The notes: generated by a model not told the origin, from the sequence alone. 64,000 bases of DNA from Bacillus sp. NTK074B (GCF_017303375.1 NZ_JAFKOH010000002.1:248001-312000), one strand, 5' to 3'; numbered from the stretch's first letter, positions 50,291-60,257 are shown. Made by a program: numbers and translations.

Positions 50291-50680
50291 TTATTTCCCT
50301 CCTCTTATGACTGATTGGAGACTGTTAAACTTCCCATTTATCCTGTCAGTCAGGGCATTGAAATAAATCTGGTTCGTCGCCATCTCTGACATCTCTTGAT
50401 CCATGTCCACTCCATTACCATTATGGTTATACTGAAAAGCTGACTTCGTCTTGACTGAGGGATGTTGACTTTCAGAACGAAAAGAGAGGTGACGTTGATT
50501 TGTTCTTTTAGCTTCAATTTGTTGAAGGGACTGATCAAAAAACGTCTTAAACTCTACTTCTTTTGCTTTATAATTTGCGGTATCAGCGTTCGCGATATTT
50601 TGAGAAATGACTTTCTGATTTAATGAGGCATAATTCAACCCGTTTTCCAGGGTATTGATTGTATTGGAAAAAAGTTTCAT
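50291..50680 (-). CDS. flgB: Flagellar basal-body rod protein FlgB
   Basis: Proximal rod subunit and first gene of the fla/che operon. It has 129 residues beginning MKLFSNTINTLENGLNYASL, with QKVISQNIANADTANYKAKE. The ATG at 50680 follows AGAGGTG; a longer in-frame start lacks a Shine-Dalgarno. The long spacer upstream carries the operon's regulatory signals. Confidence 0.96.
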   Translation of the reverse strand: MKLFSNTINTLENGLNYASLNQKVISQNIANADTANYKAKEVEFKTFFDQSLQQIEAKRTNQRHLSFRSESQHPSVKTKSAFQYNHNGNGVDMDQEMSEMATNQIYFNALTDRINGKFNSLQSVIRGGK

Positions 50681-50728
50681 GGCAGGCACCTCTATCCGTA
50701 TTTTGACATGTTTCAACTATTTTTTACA

Positions 50729-50757
50729 TATTTAGCATACAACAGTATTTATTGTAA
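50729..50757 (-). promoter_or_regulatory. Candidate SigA promoter of the fla/che operon
   Basis: TTACAA (50757-50752) and TAAATA (50734-50729) are separated by 17 bases, with a TG one base before the -10 (extended -10). It lies about 50 bases upstream of the flgB start. The rest of the spacer 50758-51476 is described in separate entries. Confidence 0.55.
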
Positions 50758-50792
50758 TGTTTAGCAAGATTAGTGTCTATGAATATTCCGTA

Positions 50793-50807
50793 AATTTTCA
50801 TGAAAGA
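50793..50807 (-). promoter_or_regulatory. CodY-box-like site upstream of flgB promoter
   Basis: TCTTTCATGAAAATT matches the CodY consensus AATTTTCWGAAAATT at 11 of 15 positions, about 35 bases upstream of the -35 element. CodY is known to repress fla/che in B. subtilis, and codY is the upstream neighbour here. Confidence 0.4.
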
Positions 50808-50960
50808 GAAGGATAATCATCAATTTCATGACTTTTTATCCACTTTTATCCCTTCTATTACCATGGTTGTTTTTAACATAATTAAATATATTTTACTTTT
50901 ACTGTTACATTAACGTTACAATCAACAGTGGGTTTATACATAATCGGAGTATAAAACGTT

Positions 50961-51007
50961 TAAAAAAACACAATAAAACATCACCTTTCATTAGGTGAAT
51001 GCTTTAT
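50961..51007 (-). terminator. Intrinsic terminator in the codY-flgB spacer
   Basis: A 14-pair stem with one bulge (ATAAAGCA...TCACCT paired with AGGTGATGTTTTAT, six-base loop) is followed on the minus strand by TGTGTTTTTTTA. It lies 280 bases upstream of flgB and about 65 bases downstream of a candidate promoter, so it would end a short transcript. Confidence 0.8.
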
Positions 51008-51070
51008 TCTTTCAATCTGGAATCTTTAGGCTTCCTCTGTCGAAATGAGTCGTAATATTGCTGTAACTTT

Positions 51071-51098
51071 ATTGTACTATCCGTAGAACAGATGACAA
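51071..51098 (-). promoter_or_regulatory. Candidate SigA promoter in the codY-flgB spacer
   Basis: TTGTCA (51098-51093) and TACAAT (51076-51071) are separated by 16 bases. Both hexamers match five of six consensus positions. A terminator follows about 65 bases downstream. Confidence 0.55.
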
Positions 51099-51278
51099 TA
51101 CTTAAAGAACGATTGCCTGTAGTTCATTCGGCTTATTTTCCCTAAACAGTCTAATATTTCAATACTTTCAGTCTACAAAATTCTAACTTGATAAAGTTTT
51201 TTTCAATACCCTCCTTATATCTCAAAATAGAAGCTGAGCATAACTAAAAACACCTCTCTATAGACGAACAATCAATAC

Positions 51279-51407
51279 TTATGACCTCTTTTGGAATTGC
51301 TTGTCACACCACTGCCCGATTTCCGAACAAGACTCCCCTTTACTCGGGCATTCCGCTTCTGCATGCTTTAACAAACAATAAAAAATCCGAATGATTTCGA
51401 AATTCAC
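51279..51407 (-). CDS. Possible 42-codon Cys-containing small protein
   Basis: An open frame from GTG at 51407 (or TTG at 51374) to TAA at 51279. It encodes a hydrophobic N-terminus with IIRIFYCLLKHAE followed by ECPSKGESCSEIGQWCDKQF. Cysteines lie at 11, 20, 27 and 34. The segment 51290-51365 is clearly GC-richer than the rest of the spacer, which supports function. No Shine-Dalgarno is visible, and the GTG lies inside the codY terminator loop. The same DNA can fold through TGCCCGA/TCGGGCA, so a structured RNA is the alternative. I do not recognise a family. Confidence 0.3.
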   Translation of the reverse strand: MNFEIIRIFYCLLKHAEAECPSKGESCSEIGQWCDKQFQKRS

Positions 51408-51438
51408 AAAAGAATTTCGAAGAATCATTCGGATTTTT
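51380..51438 (-). terminator. Intrinsic terminator of codY
   Basis: A long stem (AAAAATCCGAATGATT and TCGAAATTC paired with the complementary right arm, with a short internal mismatch) is followed by TTTTTTATTG on the minus strand. It starts about 40 bases after the codY stop. Confidence 0.92.
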
Positions 51439-51476
51439 GTTTGGCTAAAAACCTTTTCTCAGCCTCTTCTACAATA

Positions 51477-52256
51477 TTAGTTTGTACGTAATTTATCCAA
51501 TTCAACTAAGAATTTATTATTCAATACTTTAATGTAAGTACCTTTCATTCCAAGGGAACGCGATTCAATGACACCGGCACTCTCCAGCTTACGAAGGGCA
51601 TTAACGATTACAGAGCGTGTAATACCGACCCTGTCGGCAATTTTGGATGCTACGAGCAGTCCTTCATTACCATTTAGTTCTTCAAAGATATGCTCGATGG
51701 CTTCAAGTTCACTGTATGACAATGAACTGATCGCCATTTGTACCACGGCCTTACTTCTCGCTTCCACTTCGATTTCCTCGGCTTTCTCACGAAGAATCTC
51801 CATTCCGACTACAGTTGCACCATATTCAGCTAGAATCAAATCGTCATCTTCAAAGCTCGCCTCCAGACGGGCAAGGATCAGCGTACCGAGTCGTTCTCCC
51901 CCTCCGATAATCGGCACGATCGTCGTTAGGCCGTTCTTAAAGAATTCTCTATTTTCTACAGGGAAAGCAGTATATTCACTGTTCACATCCAGGTTAGGAG
52001 ATGTTTCCTGAACGTTGAATAAGTTTTGAGTATACTCCTCAGGAAATTGACGGTCTGCAAGCATTTGTTTCATACGCTCGTTTTCAATTTGCTGATTGAT
52101 GGCATAACCCAATAACTTACCGCGACGACTCACAACAAATACATTTGCTTCAATAACCTTACTTAGGGTTTCTGACATTTCTTTGAAATTCACCGGTTTA
52201 CCAGCTGCTTTCTGCAACATGGCATTGATCGTTCTTGTTTTACCTAATAAATTCAT
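51477..52256 (-). CDS. codY: GTP- and branched-chain amino acid-sensing repressor CodY
   Basis: Global repressor of stationary-phase and nitrogen genes. It has 259 residues beginning [19 protein letters not shown], with an N-terminal GAF ligand domain and a C-terminal winged helix ([20 protein letters not shown]). AGGAGG precedes the ATG. It is the last gene of the xerC-hslV-hslU-codY cluster and precedes its known target, fla/che. Confidence 0.98.
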   Translation of the reverse strand: MNLLGKTRTINAMLQKAAGKPVNFKEMSETLSKVIEANVFVVSRRGKLLGYAINQQIENERMKQMLADRQFPEEYTQNLFNVQETSPNLDVNSEYTAFPVENREFFKNGLTTIVPIIGGGERLGTLILARLEASFEDDDLILAEYGATVVGMEILREKAEEIEVEARSKAVVQMAISSLSYSELEAIEHIFEELNGNEGLLVASKIADRVGITRSVIVNALRKLESAGVIESRSLGMKGTYIKVLNNKFLVELDKLRTN

Positions 52257-52291
52257 TACGTTTCCTCCTACTACAACTTAAGTGTATCTAT

Positions 52292-52320
52292 TATTTAATT
52301 TATTATTATCCTTGATCCAA
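52292..52320 (-). promoter_or_regulatory. Possible promoter of codY
   Basis: TTGGAT (52320-52315) and TAAATA (52297-52292) are separated by 17 bases in the 95-base hslU-codY spacer. Weak consensus; codY may instead be read through from xerC. Confidence 0.3.
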
Positions 52321-52352
52321 CTACCTTTACCCAATAGAGGGAAAGTGAAAAC

Positions 52353-53768
52353 TTAAAGGATAAACTGACTTAAATCCTTATCTTTCGAGATTGCACCTAA
52401 TTTATCATCGACATATTGTGGCGTGATCTTTACCATATCCAATGTGATATCAGGTGCTTCAAAGGATAAGTCTTCAAGAAGTTTCTCCAAAATGGTATGA
52501 AGTCTTCTGGCCCCGATATTATCGGTATTTTGATTAACATCATAGGCGATTTCAGCGAGTCTACGAATAGCATCGTCAGAAAATTCAATTTGTATACCTT
52601 CTGTTTCCATTAATGCGATATATTGTTTAATAATTGCATTATCGGGTTCAACCAGGATCCTTACAAAGTCATCAGTCGACAACTTCTGAAGTTCAACCCT
52701 GATTGGAAAACGCCCTTGTAATTCAGGAATAAGATCCGAAGGTTTACTCATATGGAAGGCACCTGCAGCAATGAAAAGGACATGATCTGTCTTGACCGAA
52801 CCGTATTTGGTTACAACCGTCGAACCCTCCACCACAGGGAGGATATCACGCTGAACACCTTCCCTGGATACATCAGCTGAAGATTGGCCTGAGCTCTTGC
52901 TCGCAATCTTATCAATTTCATCGATGAAGATAATCCCGGATTGTTCGGCACGGATGATTGCCTCCTGGGTCACTTCATCCATGTCAATTAGCTTTTGGGC
53001 TTCTTCATTTGTCAGTACCACTCTTGCTTCTTTCACCTTTAATTTTCGCTTTTTCTTTTTCTTAGGCATGAAATTACTGAAGGCGTCCTGCATATTCATA
53101 CCCATTTGTTCCATACCTGAACCTTGAAGCATATCAAACATGGATGCTTGCTGCTCCTCGACCTCTATCGTGATAAATTCTTCTTCCAATTCACCATTTT
53201 CGAGTCTCTTTTCCATCCTTCTTCTTTGCTCTTGAAGTGAAATCTCTTCTTGCTTCTCTTCCTCTTCTTGAGAAGTTGTCCCTTGAGACGCATTACCACC
53301 AAAGATCATTTCAAACGGATTCTTATACGAAGAGGCTTTCTTCTTAGATGGGACAACAAGTTCAACCAAGCGACGATTCGCATTCTCAGCGGCTCTTTCA
53401 CGCACGCCGACCATTTTTTCCTCTTTTACCAGGCGAACGGACGTTTCAACGAGATCCCTGACCATCGACTCGACATCCCGCCCTACGTAGCCCACTTCAG
53501 TAAATTTGGTAGCCTCCACTTTTACAAAAGGAGCACGAACGAGCTTGGCAATCCTTCTGGCTATCTCTGTTTTACCGACACCGGTAGGTCCCATCATCAG
53601 AATATTCTTCGGAATCACTTCGTCTTTCAATACGTCTGACAGGAGGCTGCGTCTATAGCGGTTTCTAAGAGCGACAGCAACGGCTCTCTTCGCATCCTTT
53701 TGACCTACAATATATTGATCCAGTCTTTCGACTATTTGCCGAGGGGTTAAGTGATCAGTATTCTTCAT
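52353..53768 (-). CDS. hslU: HslU (ClpY) ATPase of the HslUV protease
   Basis: AAA+ unfoldase that feeds HslV. It has 471 residues beginning [20 protein letters not shown]. Walker A is in GPTGVGKTE (60-68), Walker B in [12 protein letters not shown]. The variable I domain spans about 110-250 and contains [17 protein letters not shown]. The C-terminus KDLSQFIL, which activates HslV, is intact. The ATG at 53768 follows AAGGAG; an in-frame GTG 12 bases upstream overlaps the Shine-Dalgarno. Confidence 0.97.
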   Translation of the reverse strand: MKNTDHLTPRQIVERLDQYIVGQKDAKRAVAVALRNRYRRSLLSDVLKDEVIPKNILMMGPTGVGKTEIARRIAKLVRAPFVKVEATKFTEVGYVGRDVESMVRDLVETSVRLVKEEKMVGVRERAAENANRRLVELVVPSKKKASSYKNPFEMIFGGNASQGTTSQEEEEKQEEISLQEQRRRMEKRLENGELEEEFITIEVEEQQASMFDMLQGSGMEQMGMNMQDAFSNFMPKKKKKRKLKVKEARVVLTNEEAQKLIDMDEVTQEAIIRAEQSGIIFIDEIDKIASKSSGQSSADVSREGVQRDILPVVEGSTVVTKYGSVKTDHVLFIAAGAFHMSKPSDLIPELQGRFPIRVELQKLSTDDFVRILVEPDNAIIKQYIALMETEGIQIEFSDDAIRRLAEIAYDVNQNTDNIGARRLHTILEKLLEDLSFEAPDITLDMVKITPQYVDDKLGAISKDKDLSQFIL

Positions 53769-53834
53769 CCAGTGACACACTCCTTACTCCTTATATTGTG
53801 GGAGAATATCGTTACAAAGTTAAAGATCGGCCGT

Positions 53835-54377
53835 TTAAAGCTCTTCAACAATAATTTGGTTATTCGTGTATACACATATATCGGCAGCAATCTGAAGGGA
53901 AGACCGGGCAATTTCTTTAGCAGATAAGTGATCACCTGCATAAAGTTTCAACGCCCTTCCGGCAGATAGGGCATAGTTTCCTCCTGAACCGATGGCAAGG
54001 ATCCCGTCATCCGGTTCAATTACTTCACCTGTTCCGGAAATGAGTAGAAGGTGACTTTCGTCCATCACAATCAGCATTGCTTCAAGCTTTCTGAGCACCT
54101 TATCGCTTCGCCACTCTTTAGCAAGCTCGACTGCAGCTCTCTGGAGATTTCCATTGAATTCTTGAAGCCTGCCTTCAAACATTTCTGACAAAGTAAATGC
54201 ATCGGCAACAGAACCCGCAAATCCGGCAATTACTTTTCCATTGAATAATTTACGCACTTTTTTTGCCGTGTGCTTCATGACTACGGAATTGCCGAATGTA
54301 ACCTGTCCGTCACCTGACATGGCACATTCTCCTTTATGCTGTACTGCAAAAATAGTGGTTGCATGGAATTGTTCCAT
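53835..54377 (-). CDS. hslV: HslV (ClpQ) protease subunit
   Basis: Proteolytic chamber of HslUV. It has 180 residues beginning [20 protein letters not shown], with [15 protein letters not shown]. The ATG at 54377 follows GGAGGT; an upstream start lacks support. Residue 2 is Glu rather than the N-terminal Ser used by B. subtilis ClpQ; the conserved Thr-Thr of the family follows at 7-8. Next to hslU, and its start is near the xerC end. Confidence 0.96.
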   Translation of the reverse strand: MEQFHATTIFAVQHKGECAMSGDGQVTFGNSVVMKHTAKKVRKLFNGKVIAGFAGSVADAFTLSEMFEGRLQEFNGNLQRAAVELAKEWRSDKVLRKLEAMLIVMDESHLLLISGTGEVIEPDDGILAIGSGGNYALSAGRALKLYAGDHLSAKEIARSSLQIAADICVYTNNQIIVEEL

Positions 54378-54396
54378 ATCCTGACCTCCAACTCTT

Positions 54397-55296
54397 CTAA
54401 GCACGGGGATGATGTGCTAAATAGGTTTTTCTCAGCTGATCTTTTGTTACATGCGTATACAGCTGAGTGGATGATAACTGAGCGTGCCCAAGAAGTTCCT
54501 GGACCGTCCTTAAATCGGCACCATTATTCAATAAATGAGTAGCAAAGGTGTGCCGCAGCATATGAGGATGTATTTTCCCGGTTAAAGATGCATTCTCGAT
54601 AATCTTATTTAAGATCAGGCGCACACCTCTTTGGGTTAAAGCTCCTCCCCGGTGATTGACTAACAGTTGTGTGTGGGTCTCATTCTTTATCAACATGGGC
54701 CTGGAATGTATTATGTATTGTTCAAGGGCATCGTGTGCGAAGCTGCCGAACGGGACATATCTCTCTTTATTCCCTTTTCCTTTCACCAGGATCGTAGATA
54801 AGCCAAAATCAATGTCAGCGAGCTGGATATTCGTACACTCACTCACACGGATCCCCGTTGCATAGAGCAGTTCAAATATAGCCCGGTTGCGTATTTCCAT
54901 CGGGGTGTTCCCAGCGCACGCTTGAAGCAGAGCTTCAATTTCCTCCTCATAAAAGAAGTTAGGCAATCGCTGTTCTTTTTTCGGCAGATTGACAAACGAA
55001 AAAGGGTTATCGAGCAACTGCTTTTCCCGGTTTAAATAACGATAGAAACTTCTAATACTGGAAACCTTCCTTGAAATGGACGATCTCATTAATCCATGAT
55101 CATGAAGCTTGGTTAAAAAAAGCCTCGCATCTGAATACTCTACATCTTTTAATGAACGTAAACCTTGTTCTTTCATAAATACGTAGAACTCTTCGATATC
55201 ATGACGATATTGTTCAAAAGTATGAACAGAATAATGCTTTTCTATTTGTAAATATTCAGTAAAGGATTGTAATTGTTCATCTAATTGATTCTCCAT
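54397..55296 (-). CDS. xerC: Tyrosine recombinase XerC (CodV)
   Basis: Resolves chromosome dimers at dif with XerD. It has 299 residues. Catalytic residues are visible: Arg150, Lys174, His245, Arg248, His271 and the nucleophile Tyr280 (STQLYTHV). The ATG at 55296 follows GAGGTG. It heads the xerC-hslVU-codY group. Confidence 0.97.
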   Translation of the reverse strand: MENQLDEQLQSFTEYLQIEKHYSVHTFEQYRHDIEEFYVFMKEQGLRSLKDVEYSDARLFLTKLHDHGLMRSSISRKVSSIRSFYRYLNREKQLLDNPFSFVNLPKKEQRLPNFFYEEEIEALLQACAGNTPMEIRNRAIFELLYATGIRVSECTNIQLADIDFGLSTILVKGKGNKERYVPFGSFAHDALEQYIIHSRPMLIKNETHTQLLVNHRGGALTQRGVRLILNKIIENASLTGKIHPHMLRHTFATHLLNNGADLRTVQELLGHAQLSSTQLYTHVTKDQLRKTYLAHHPRA

Positions 55297-55357
55297 GTTT
55301 AACACCTCACAAGGGCTACTAAATAGTAACACAAGAGAGCTACCCTTGCAATAAATT

Positions 55358-56656
55358 TTACACTTTTTTCACAAAGTTCTGAATTGTTTCTAATGCCCTG
55401 TTGGCATGCTGCTCATTCCGTTCTTTTTTACTTTTAACCTTTTTGGGAAGATCAGGGAAAAGACCGAAATTGGCATTCATCGGTTGAAAGTTATTCTTAT
55501 TCGCAGTGGTAATGTATCTTGCCATACTTCCGATTGCCGTATCATACGGGAACACAAGGGGCTCTTCTTCCCTCGCAAGTTTCGCTGCATTGATCCCTGC
55601 GATCAGACCGCTTGCCGCAGATTCCACATACCCTTCCACCCCTGTCATTTGCCCTGCGAAAAAGAGCTGTTCATGACTCTTTAATTGATAAGTATCCTTA
55701 AGGACATTCGGTGAATTAATAAAAGTGTTCCTATGCATGACCCCGTAACGGACAATATCCGCATTCTCGAGGCCGGGAATCAATCGAAGCACCTCTTTCT
55801 GAGGCCCCCACTTTAGATGGGTTTGGAAACCGACAATATTATAAAGTGTTCCCGCAGCATCATCTTGCCTTAATTGTACTACAGCATACGGACGCTTTCC
55901 CGTTTTAGGATCTTCTAACCCAACCGGTTTAAGCGGTCCGAATAACATTGTCTTCCTTCCCCGTGCAGCCATGACTTCGATCGGCATGCAACCTTCGAAG
56001 AAAACTTCTTTCTCAAATTCTTTCAACGGGACCGTTTCTGCGGCGATAAGAGCTTCATAGAAAGTATTGAACTCATTTTCAGTCATCGGACAGTTCAGGT
56101 AAGCAGCTTCCCCTTTGTCATAACGGGATTTCAAATAGACCTTATCCATATCTATGGAATCTTTCTCGATGATTGGAGCAGCTGCATCATAGAAATATAA
56201 ATGTTCTTCCCCTGTAAGATGTTTGATTTGTTTTGACAGATTTTCACTAGTAAGGGGGCCGGTCGCTATGATCGTAATCCCCTCTGGTATGTGTGTGACT
56301 TCTTCATTCATTACCGTCACATTCAGATGATTTTTCACTTTATCCGTAACCAACGCTGCAAATTCATGGCGATCAACGGCCAACGCCCCTCCAGCTGGTA
56401 CGGAACAGGCATCAGCTGCTGACATGATGATTGAATCCAATCGTCTCATTTCTTCTTTCAACACTCCCACTGCATTCGTAAGAGTATTTGCTCTAAGTGA
56501 GTTACTGCACACAAGCTCTGCAAATTTATCTGTATGGTGGGCAGGCGTTTTAACAACGGGTCTCATTTCAAATAGATTGACTTTCATTCCCCTTTTAGCG
56601 ATCTGCCAAGCGGCTTCACTACCTGCTAGCCCTGCTCCGATGACGTTTACTGACAT
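55358..56656 (-). CDS. trmFO: Folate-dependent tRNA m5U54 methyltransferase TrmFO
   Basis: FAD- and methylene-THF-dependent enzyme that forms m5U54 in tRNA. It has 432 residues. The FAD-binding [19 protein letters not shown] starts at residue 5; [17 protein letters not shown] carries Cys50, and [15 protein letters not shown] carries the second active cysteine. The ATG at 56656 follows TAGGAGG. A hairpin and candidate promoter precede it. Confidence 0.97.
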   Translation of the reverse strand: MSVNVIGAGLAGSEAAWQIAKRGMKVNLFEMRPVVKTPAHHTDKFAELVCSNSLRANTLTNAVGVLKEEMRRLDSIIMSAADACSVPAGGALAVDRHEFAALVTDKVKNHLNVTVMNEEVTHIPEGITIIATGPLTSENLSKQIKHLTGEEHLYFYDAAAPIIEKDSIDMDKVYLKSRYDKGEAAYLNCPMTENEFNTFYEALIAAETVPLKEFEKEVFFEGCMPIEVMAARGRKTMLFGPLKPVGLEDPKTGKRPYAVVQLRQDDAAGTLYNIVGFQTHLKWGPQKEVLRLIPGLENADIVRYGVMHRNTFINSPNVLKDTYQLKSHEQLFFAGQMTGVEGYVESAASGLIAGINAAKLAREEEPLVFPYDTAIGSMARYITTANKNNFQPMNANFGLFPDLPKKVKSKKERNEQHANRALETIQNFVKKV

Positions 56657-56772
56657 GATTCTACCTCCTACAGTCCGGGCTTTATCCAATCTGCATTCTA
56701 CATCACGGGACAATGATAAGAAAGATAAATGTATATTAAAAATGTATATCAGTTGTTTTTGAAAAAACACAA

Positions 56773-56823
56773 AAGGGCTGACCCATTAGGCAATAGAGAA
56801 ATCACCTGTTGGGACAGTCCCTT
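56773..56823 (-). terminator. Terminator-like hairpin between topA and trmFO
   Basis: AAGGGACTGTCCCA pairs with TGGGTCAGCCCTT with small bulges, followed on the minus strand by TTGTGTTTTTTC. It lies about 150 bases after the topA stop. The rest of the 317-base spacer (56657-56973) holds only a candidate promoter. Confidence 0.75.
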
Positions 56824-56828
56824 GTTAC

Positions 56829-56857
56829 ATTGTATTCGTTCATTGTTCAACAATCAA
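56829..56857 (-). promoter_or_regulatory. Candidate promoter directly before the topA-trmFO hairpin
   Basis: TTGATT (56857-56852) and TACAAT (56834-56829) are separated by exactly 17 bases. The predicted start would fall at the first base of the hairpin, so its use for trmFO is doubtful. Confidence 0.45.
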
Positions 56858-56973
56858 TCTTTTTTATTGACTCTGTAAACAATTCGCGTTAATTCGGCAG
56901 TTCTTAGTGATCATTGGATATTCTCCAACAGGTCCTCTCAGATCATATATCGTGGCCAAAAAACAAATCTATC

Positions 56974-59049
56974 TTATTTCTGAGTTTCTTCCTTATAATC
57001 ACAGTTCGTACACTGAATTTGATTACCTTTTTTAAGCTTCTTCTCTACGAGCAATTCCGAACATTTAGGACATTTGCGTTCAATTGGTTTATCCCAGGAT
57101 AAGAAATCACACTCAGGATACTGATCGCATCCGTAAAAAATACGTTTTTTCTTGCTTTTCCGTTCAATGATATTTCCTTTTTCGCATTTAGGACACTTTA
57201 CACCGATCTCCTTGACGATCGCCTTTGTGTTCCGACAATCCGGAAAATTGCTGCAAGCCATAAATTTCCCGTATCTACCCATTTTGATTACCATCGGATG
57301 GCCGCATTCTTCACAATCTTCCCCGGCGGGTTCATCACGGATTTCGATTTTCTCCATCTCATTTTCCGCTCTCTCCAAGTGCTTTTCAAAGTCTTGATAA
57401 AAGCGATCGATGATCCTTTTCCACTTAACATTACCGTCTTCAATATCATCTAGACTGCGTTCCATGTTTGCTGTAAATTCGACATCAATGATATCCGGGA
57501 AGAATTCCCTTATCAATTCTAAAACAATTTCGCCAAGCTCGGTCGGAATAAAACGCTTATTATCAAGAGTCACATATCCCCTGCGCTGAATTGTATCGAG
57601 AGTCGGTGCGTAGGTGGAAGGTCTACCGATGCCGAGTTCCTCTAAGGTCTTAACCAATCTTGCTTCGGTATACCTTGGTGGCGGCTGGGTGAAATGTTGA
57701 TTCGGATCAATGTTTTCACTTTTCACCTTATCGCTTTCTTCCAATTCTGGAAGGAAGTTATCCTTTTCTTCTTTTTGATCGTCAGATCCCTCTACGTATA
57801 CTTTCATGAAGCCCGGGAACTTCACTTTCGAACCAGTCGCTCTAAACATGACCGTATTGTTCACAAGATCAACACTCATTGTATCCATGATTGCCGGTGC
57901 CATCTCACTGGCCACGAATCGTTCCCAGATCAATTTATAGAGCCGGTACTGATCTCTTGAGAGAAACTCTTTCACCGATGAAGGGTCCCTTAAGGTACTG
58001 GTTGGCCGAACTGCTTCGTGGGCATCCTGTGATTTTTGCTGTTTTTTCTCTTTGCGGTCAGACTGCTTCATAAATTCCTGACCGTATTTGTTCACGATAT
58101 ACTCATTTGCTTCTTTTTGAGCTACTTCAGAAATACGGGTGGAGTCCGTTCTCATATAGGTGATAAATCCAACGGTTCCTTGTTTTCCCATCTCAATCCC
58201 TTCATACAATTGCTGAGCCAGCATCATCGTCTTTTTTGCCCGGAAATTTAATTTCCTGGCAGCTTCCTGCTGTAGGGAAGAAGTAGTAAACGGAGGAGCC
58301 GGATTCCTTTTTCTTTCCTTCTTCGTCACTTTATTCACTTCAAAGGATTTCCCTTTTACTTTTCCGAGCACATCCTTTACATCGTCCTCGGTCTTCAATT
58401 CAACCTTCTTACCGTCGATTCCATAAAATGATGCTTGGAACGTATCGTTTCCTTTAGTGAATTCAGCTTCTATGGACCAGTATTCTTCAGGCGTGAAGTC
58501 TTTGATTTCATTTTCTCTGTCAATGATTAACCGGACGGCAACGGATTGCACCCTGCCGGCACTGAGCCCCTTTTTAACCTTTTTCCACAGTAATGGGCTA
58601 ATATTGTAGCCTACCAATCGATCCAGAACCCTTCTGGCTTGTTGTGCATCGACCAGGTCCATATTAATCGCGCGGGGATGTTTAAAGGATTCTTTGATTG
58701 CATCCTTTGTGATTTCGTTGAATACGACACGGCACGCTGAAGAGGTGTCCATATCCAGACTGTGTGCAAGATGCCACGCAATCGCTTCCCCTTCTCTGTC
58801 GGGGTCGGCTGCGAGAAAGATTTTCTTTACCTTTTTCGCTGCCGTTTTCAGTTCTTTTAATACAGGTCCCTTACCGCGTATTGTAATATACTTCGGTTCG
58901 AATTCGTTTTCAACGTCCACACCCATTTGACTCTTTGGCAAGTCGATGACGTGACCCATTGAAGCCCTCACTTTATATTTTTTTCCTAAATAACGTTCAA
59001 TTGTTTTCGCCTTAGCCGGCGATTCCACTATTACTAAATAATCTGCCAT
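56974..59049 (-). CDS. topA: DNA topoisomerase I
   Basis: Relaxes negative supercoils behind RNA polymerase. It has 691 residues, the same length as in B. subtilis. A TOPRIM domain at the N-terminus ([19 protein letters not shown]) includes [14 protein letters not shown]. The catalytic Tyr298 is in [14 protein letters not shown]. The C-terminus has three four-cysteine zinc ribbons (for example [21 protein letters not shown]). The ATG at 59049 follows AAGGAGG. Confidence 0.98.
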   Translation of the reverse strand: MADYLVIVESPAKAKTIERYLGKKYKVRASMGHVIDLPKSQMGVDVENEFEPKYITIRGKGPVLKELKTAAKKVKKIFLAADPDREGEAIAWHLAHSLDMDTSSACRVVFNEITKDAIKESFKHPRAINMDLVDAQQARRVLDRLVGYNISPLLWKKVKKGLSAGRVQSVAVRLIIDRENEIKDFTPEEYWSIEAEFTKGNDTFQASFYGIDGKKVELKTEDDVKDVLGKVKGKSFEVNKVTKKERKRNPAPPFTTSSLQQEAARKLNFRAKKTMMLAQQLYEGIEMGKQGTVGFITYMRTDSTRISEVAQKEANEYIVNKYGQEFMKQSDRKEKKQQKSQDAHEAVRPTSTLRDPSSVKEFLSRDQYRLYKLIWERFVASEMAPAIMDTMSVDLVNNTVMFRATGSKVKFPGFMKVYVEGSDDQKEEKDNFLPELEESDKVKSENIDPNQHFTQPPPRYTEARLVKTLEELGIGRPSTYAPTLDTIQRRGYVTLDNKRFIPTELGEIVLELIREFFPDIIDVEFTANMERSLDDIEDGNVKWKRIIDRFYQDFEKHLERAENEMEKIEIRDEPAGEDCEECGHPMVIKMGRYGKFMACSNFPDCRNTKAIVKEIGVKCPKCEKGNIIERKSKKKRIFYGCDQYPECDFLSWDKPIERKCPKCSELLVEKKLKKGNQIQCTNCDYKEETQK

Positions 59050-59084
59050 CCAATAAGCCTCCTTAAAGAGGAAAATAATCACTG

Positions 59085-59114
59085 TTTATAGTACCTTGGA
59101 ATGAACAAGCTCAA
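59085..59114 (-). promoter_or_regulatory. Candidate promoter of topA
   Basis: TTGAGC (59114-59109) and TATAAA (59090-59085) are separated by 18 bases, about 35 bases upstream of the topA start. The spacer to dprA (59050-59342) shows no gene. Confidence 0.45.
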
Positions 59115-59115
59115 A

Positions 59116-59129
59116 CGGAAACGTTTACA
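59116..59129 (-). promoter_or_regulatory. cre-like site upstream of topA
   Basis: TGTAAACGTTTCCG matches 12 of 14 positions of the catabolite-response consensus TGWAANCGNTNWCA and abuts the -35 element. Such sites occur by chance, so CcpA control is only a possibility. Confidence 0.25.
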
Positions 59130-59342
59130 CTTACATTCACATAGGTATGAAATTGATTTCAGTGTAGAAAAGTACTGCGCTAAACTCTTTTTTTCTCTTA
59201 AATACAGTTTTTGATTCCTGTTGCAAAATGTATAACAGTTTTACCATAATTGCAACCATTTTGTATAAATAACTTGTATTTATTCAATTATACACATGTA
59301 TAAAACGGTCTTGATATACTATTTTTTCTTCGTTTTTCCGAT

Positions 59343-60218
59343 TTAAACACGAAGTTCTGAAATAATATCTTCTATTGATAAGACCATTTTTGCCCCTTCT
59401 TGAATGAGGGTGTTTGTTCCTTCTGCCAGAGGGTCATATATCGAACCTGGTAAACATAGGACTTCCCGTCCTTCATTCAATGCATAATCTGCCGTTATGA
59501 AGGTTCCGCTCTTTTTTTGGGCTTCTGTGACCAGAACAGCGTCACTAAGACCACTGATGATTCGGTTTCTGAATGGGAAATGCCATTTTTCGGGTTTTAT
59601 ATACGGTGGATATTCTGAAATAAGCAAGTCGTGCTTCATCATATATTCCGCAAGGTCAACATTCTGTTTAGGATAAATATGCTGGAATCCCCCACCCAGT
59701 ACACCTATTGTTTTCCCCCCTGACCTTATCGCTTCTTTATGAGCGATCGTATCTGCACCCTTAGCGAGTCCACTTACAATCACCACGTTTCTTTCAGTCA
59801 GTTTAGGGATCATATTATGAAGAACTCTTTCAGTATAGGAGGTGGCGTTTCTCGAGCCGATCACAGCTAACTTTGTTGAGGATTGAAGCAGTCTTTTGTC
59901 CCCCTTTAGAAAGAGCAGGAAGGGTGGATCATATACGTTTTTCAACAATTCAGGGTAATCATCATCAAAGAGGGTGATCCACTCGATACCATTCTCCTCA
60001 TAGAGTTTCATATAACGATGGGAAGGAAAGGAATGAAGGTCTTTATAGAAGAGTTCTATATTCATAGAGCTTGAAGTGGTTATTTGTTGGAGCTTGGTTG
60101 GAGATAGATGAAATATAGAGTGAAGGTGACGATAGCTTTCTATCAGTCGTTTGGTTTCTTTTATACCTATGCCCCGGCAATGATGAATATGAAAGAGCAT
60201 TCTTCGATTATCTTTCAT
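59343..60218 (-). CDS. dprA: DNA-processing protein DprA (Smf)
   Basis: Loads RecA on incoming single-stranded DNA in natural transformation. It has 291 residues. The Rossmann-fold core shows LAVIGSRNATSYTERVLHNM, VSGLAKGADTIAHKEAIRSG and GTFITADYALNEGREVLCLP. The N-terminal helical segment (IGIKETKRLIESYRHLHS) is HhH-like. A strong terminator separates it from sucD. Confidence 0.96.
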   Translation of the reverse strand: MKDNRRMLFHIHHCRGIGIKETKRLIESYRHLHSIFHLSPTKLQQITTSSSMNIELFYKDLHSFPSHRYMKLYEENGIEWITLFDDDYPELLKNVYDPPFLLFLKGDKRLLQSSTKLAVIGSRNATSYTERVLHNMIPKLTERNVVIVSGLAKGADTIAHKEAIRSGGKTIGVLGGGFQHIYPKQNVDLAEYMMKHDLLISEYPPYIKPEKWHFPFRNRIISGLSDAVLVTEAQKKSGTFITADYALNEGREVLCLPGSIYDPLAEGTNTLIQEGAKMVLSIEDIISELRV

Positions 60219-60257
60219 TTACAGCCTCCTGAACTTATTTAGTAGTTAAAGATAAAA

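Noticed and set aside
50940..50965. Possible SigD promoter (TAAA then CCGATTAT) before flgB
   Set aside because: The spacing is about 11 bases, too short for the SigD consensus of about 15.
51281..51394. Plus-strand open frame (MTSFGIACHTTARF...) opposite the Cys-containing ORF
   Set aside because: No Shine-Dalgarno or plus-strand promoter, and its residue composition looks less natural than the minus reading. All other genes in the window are on the minus strand.
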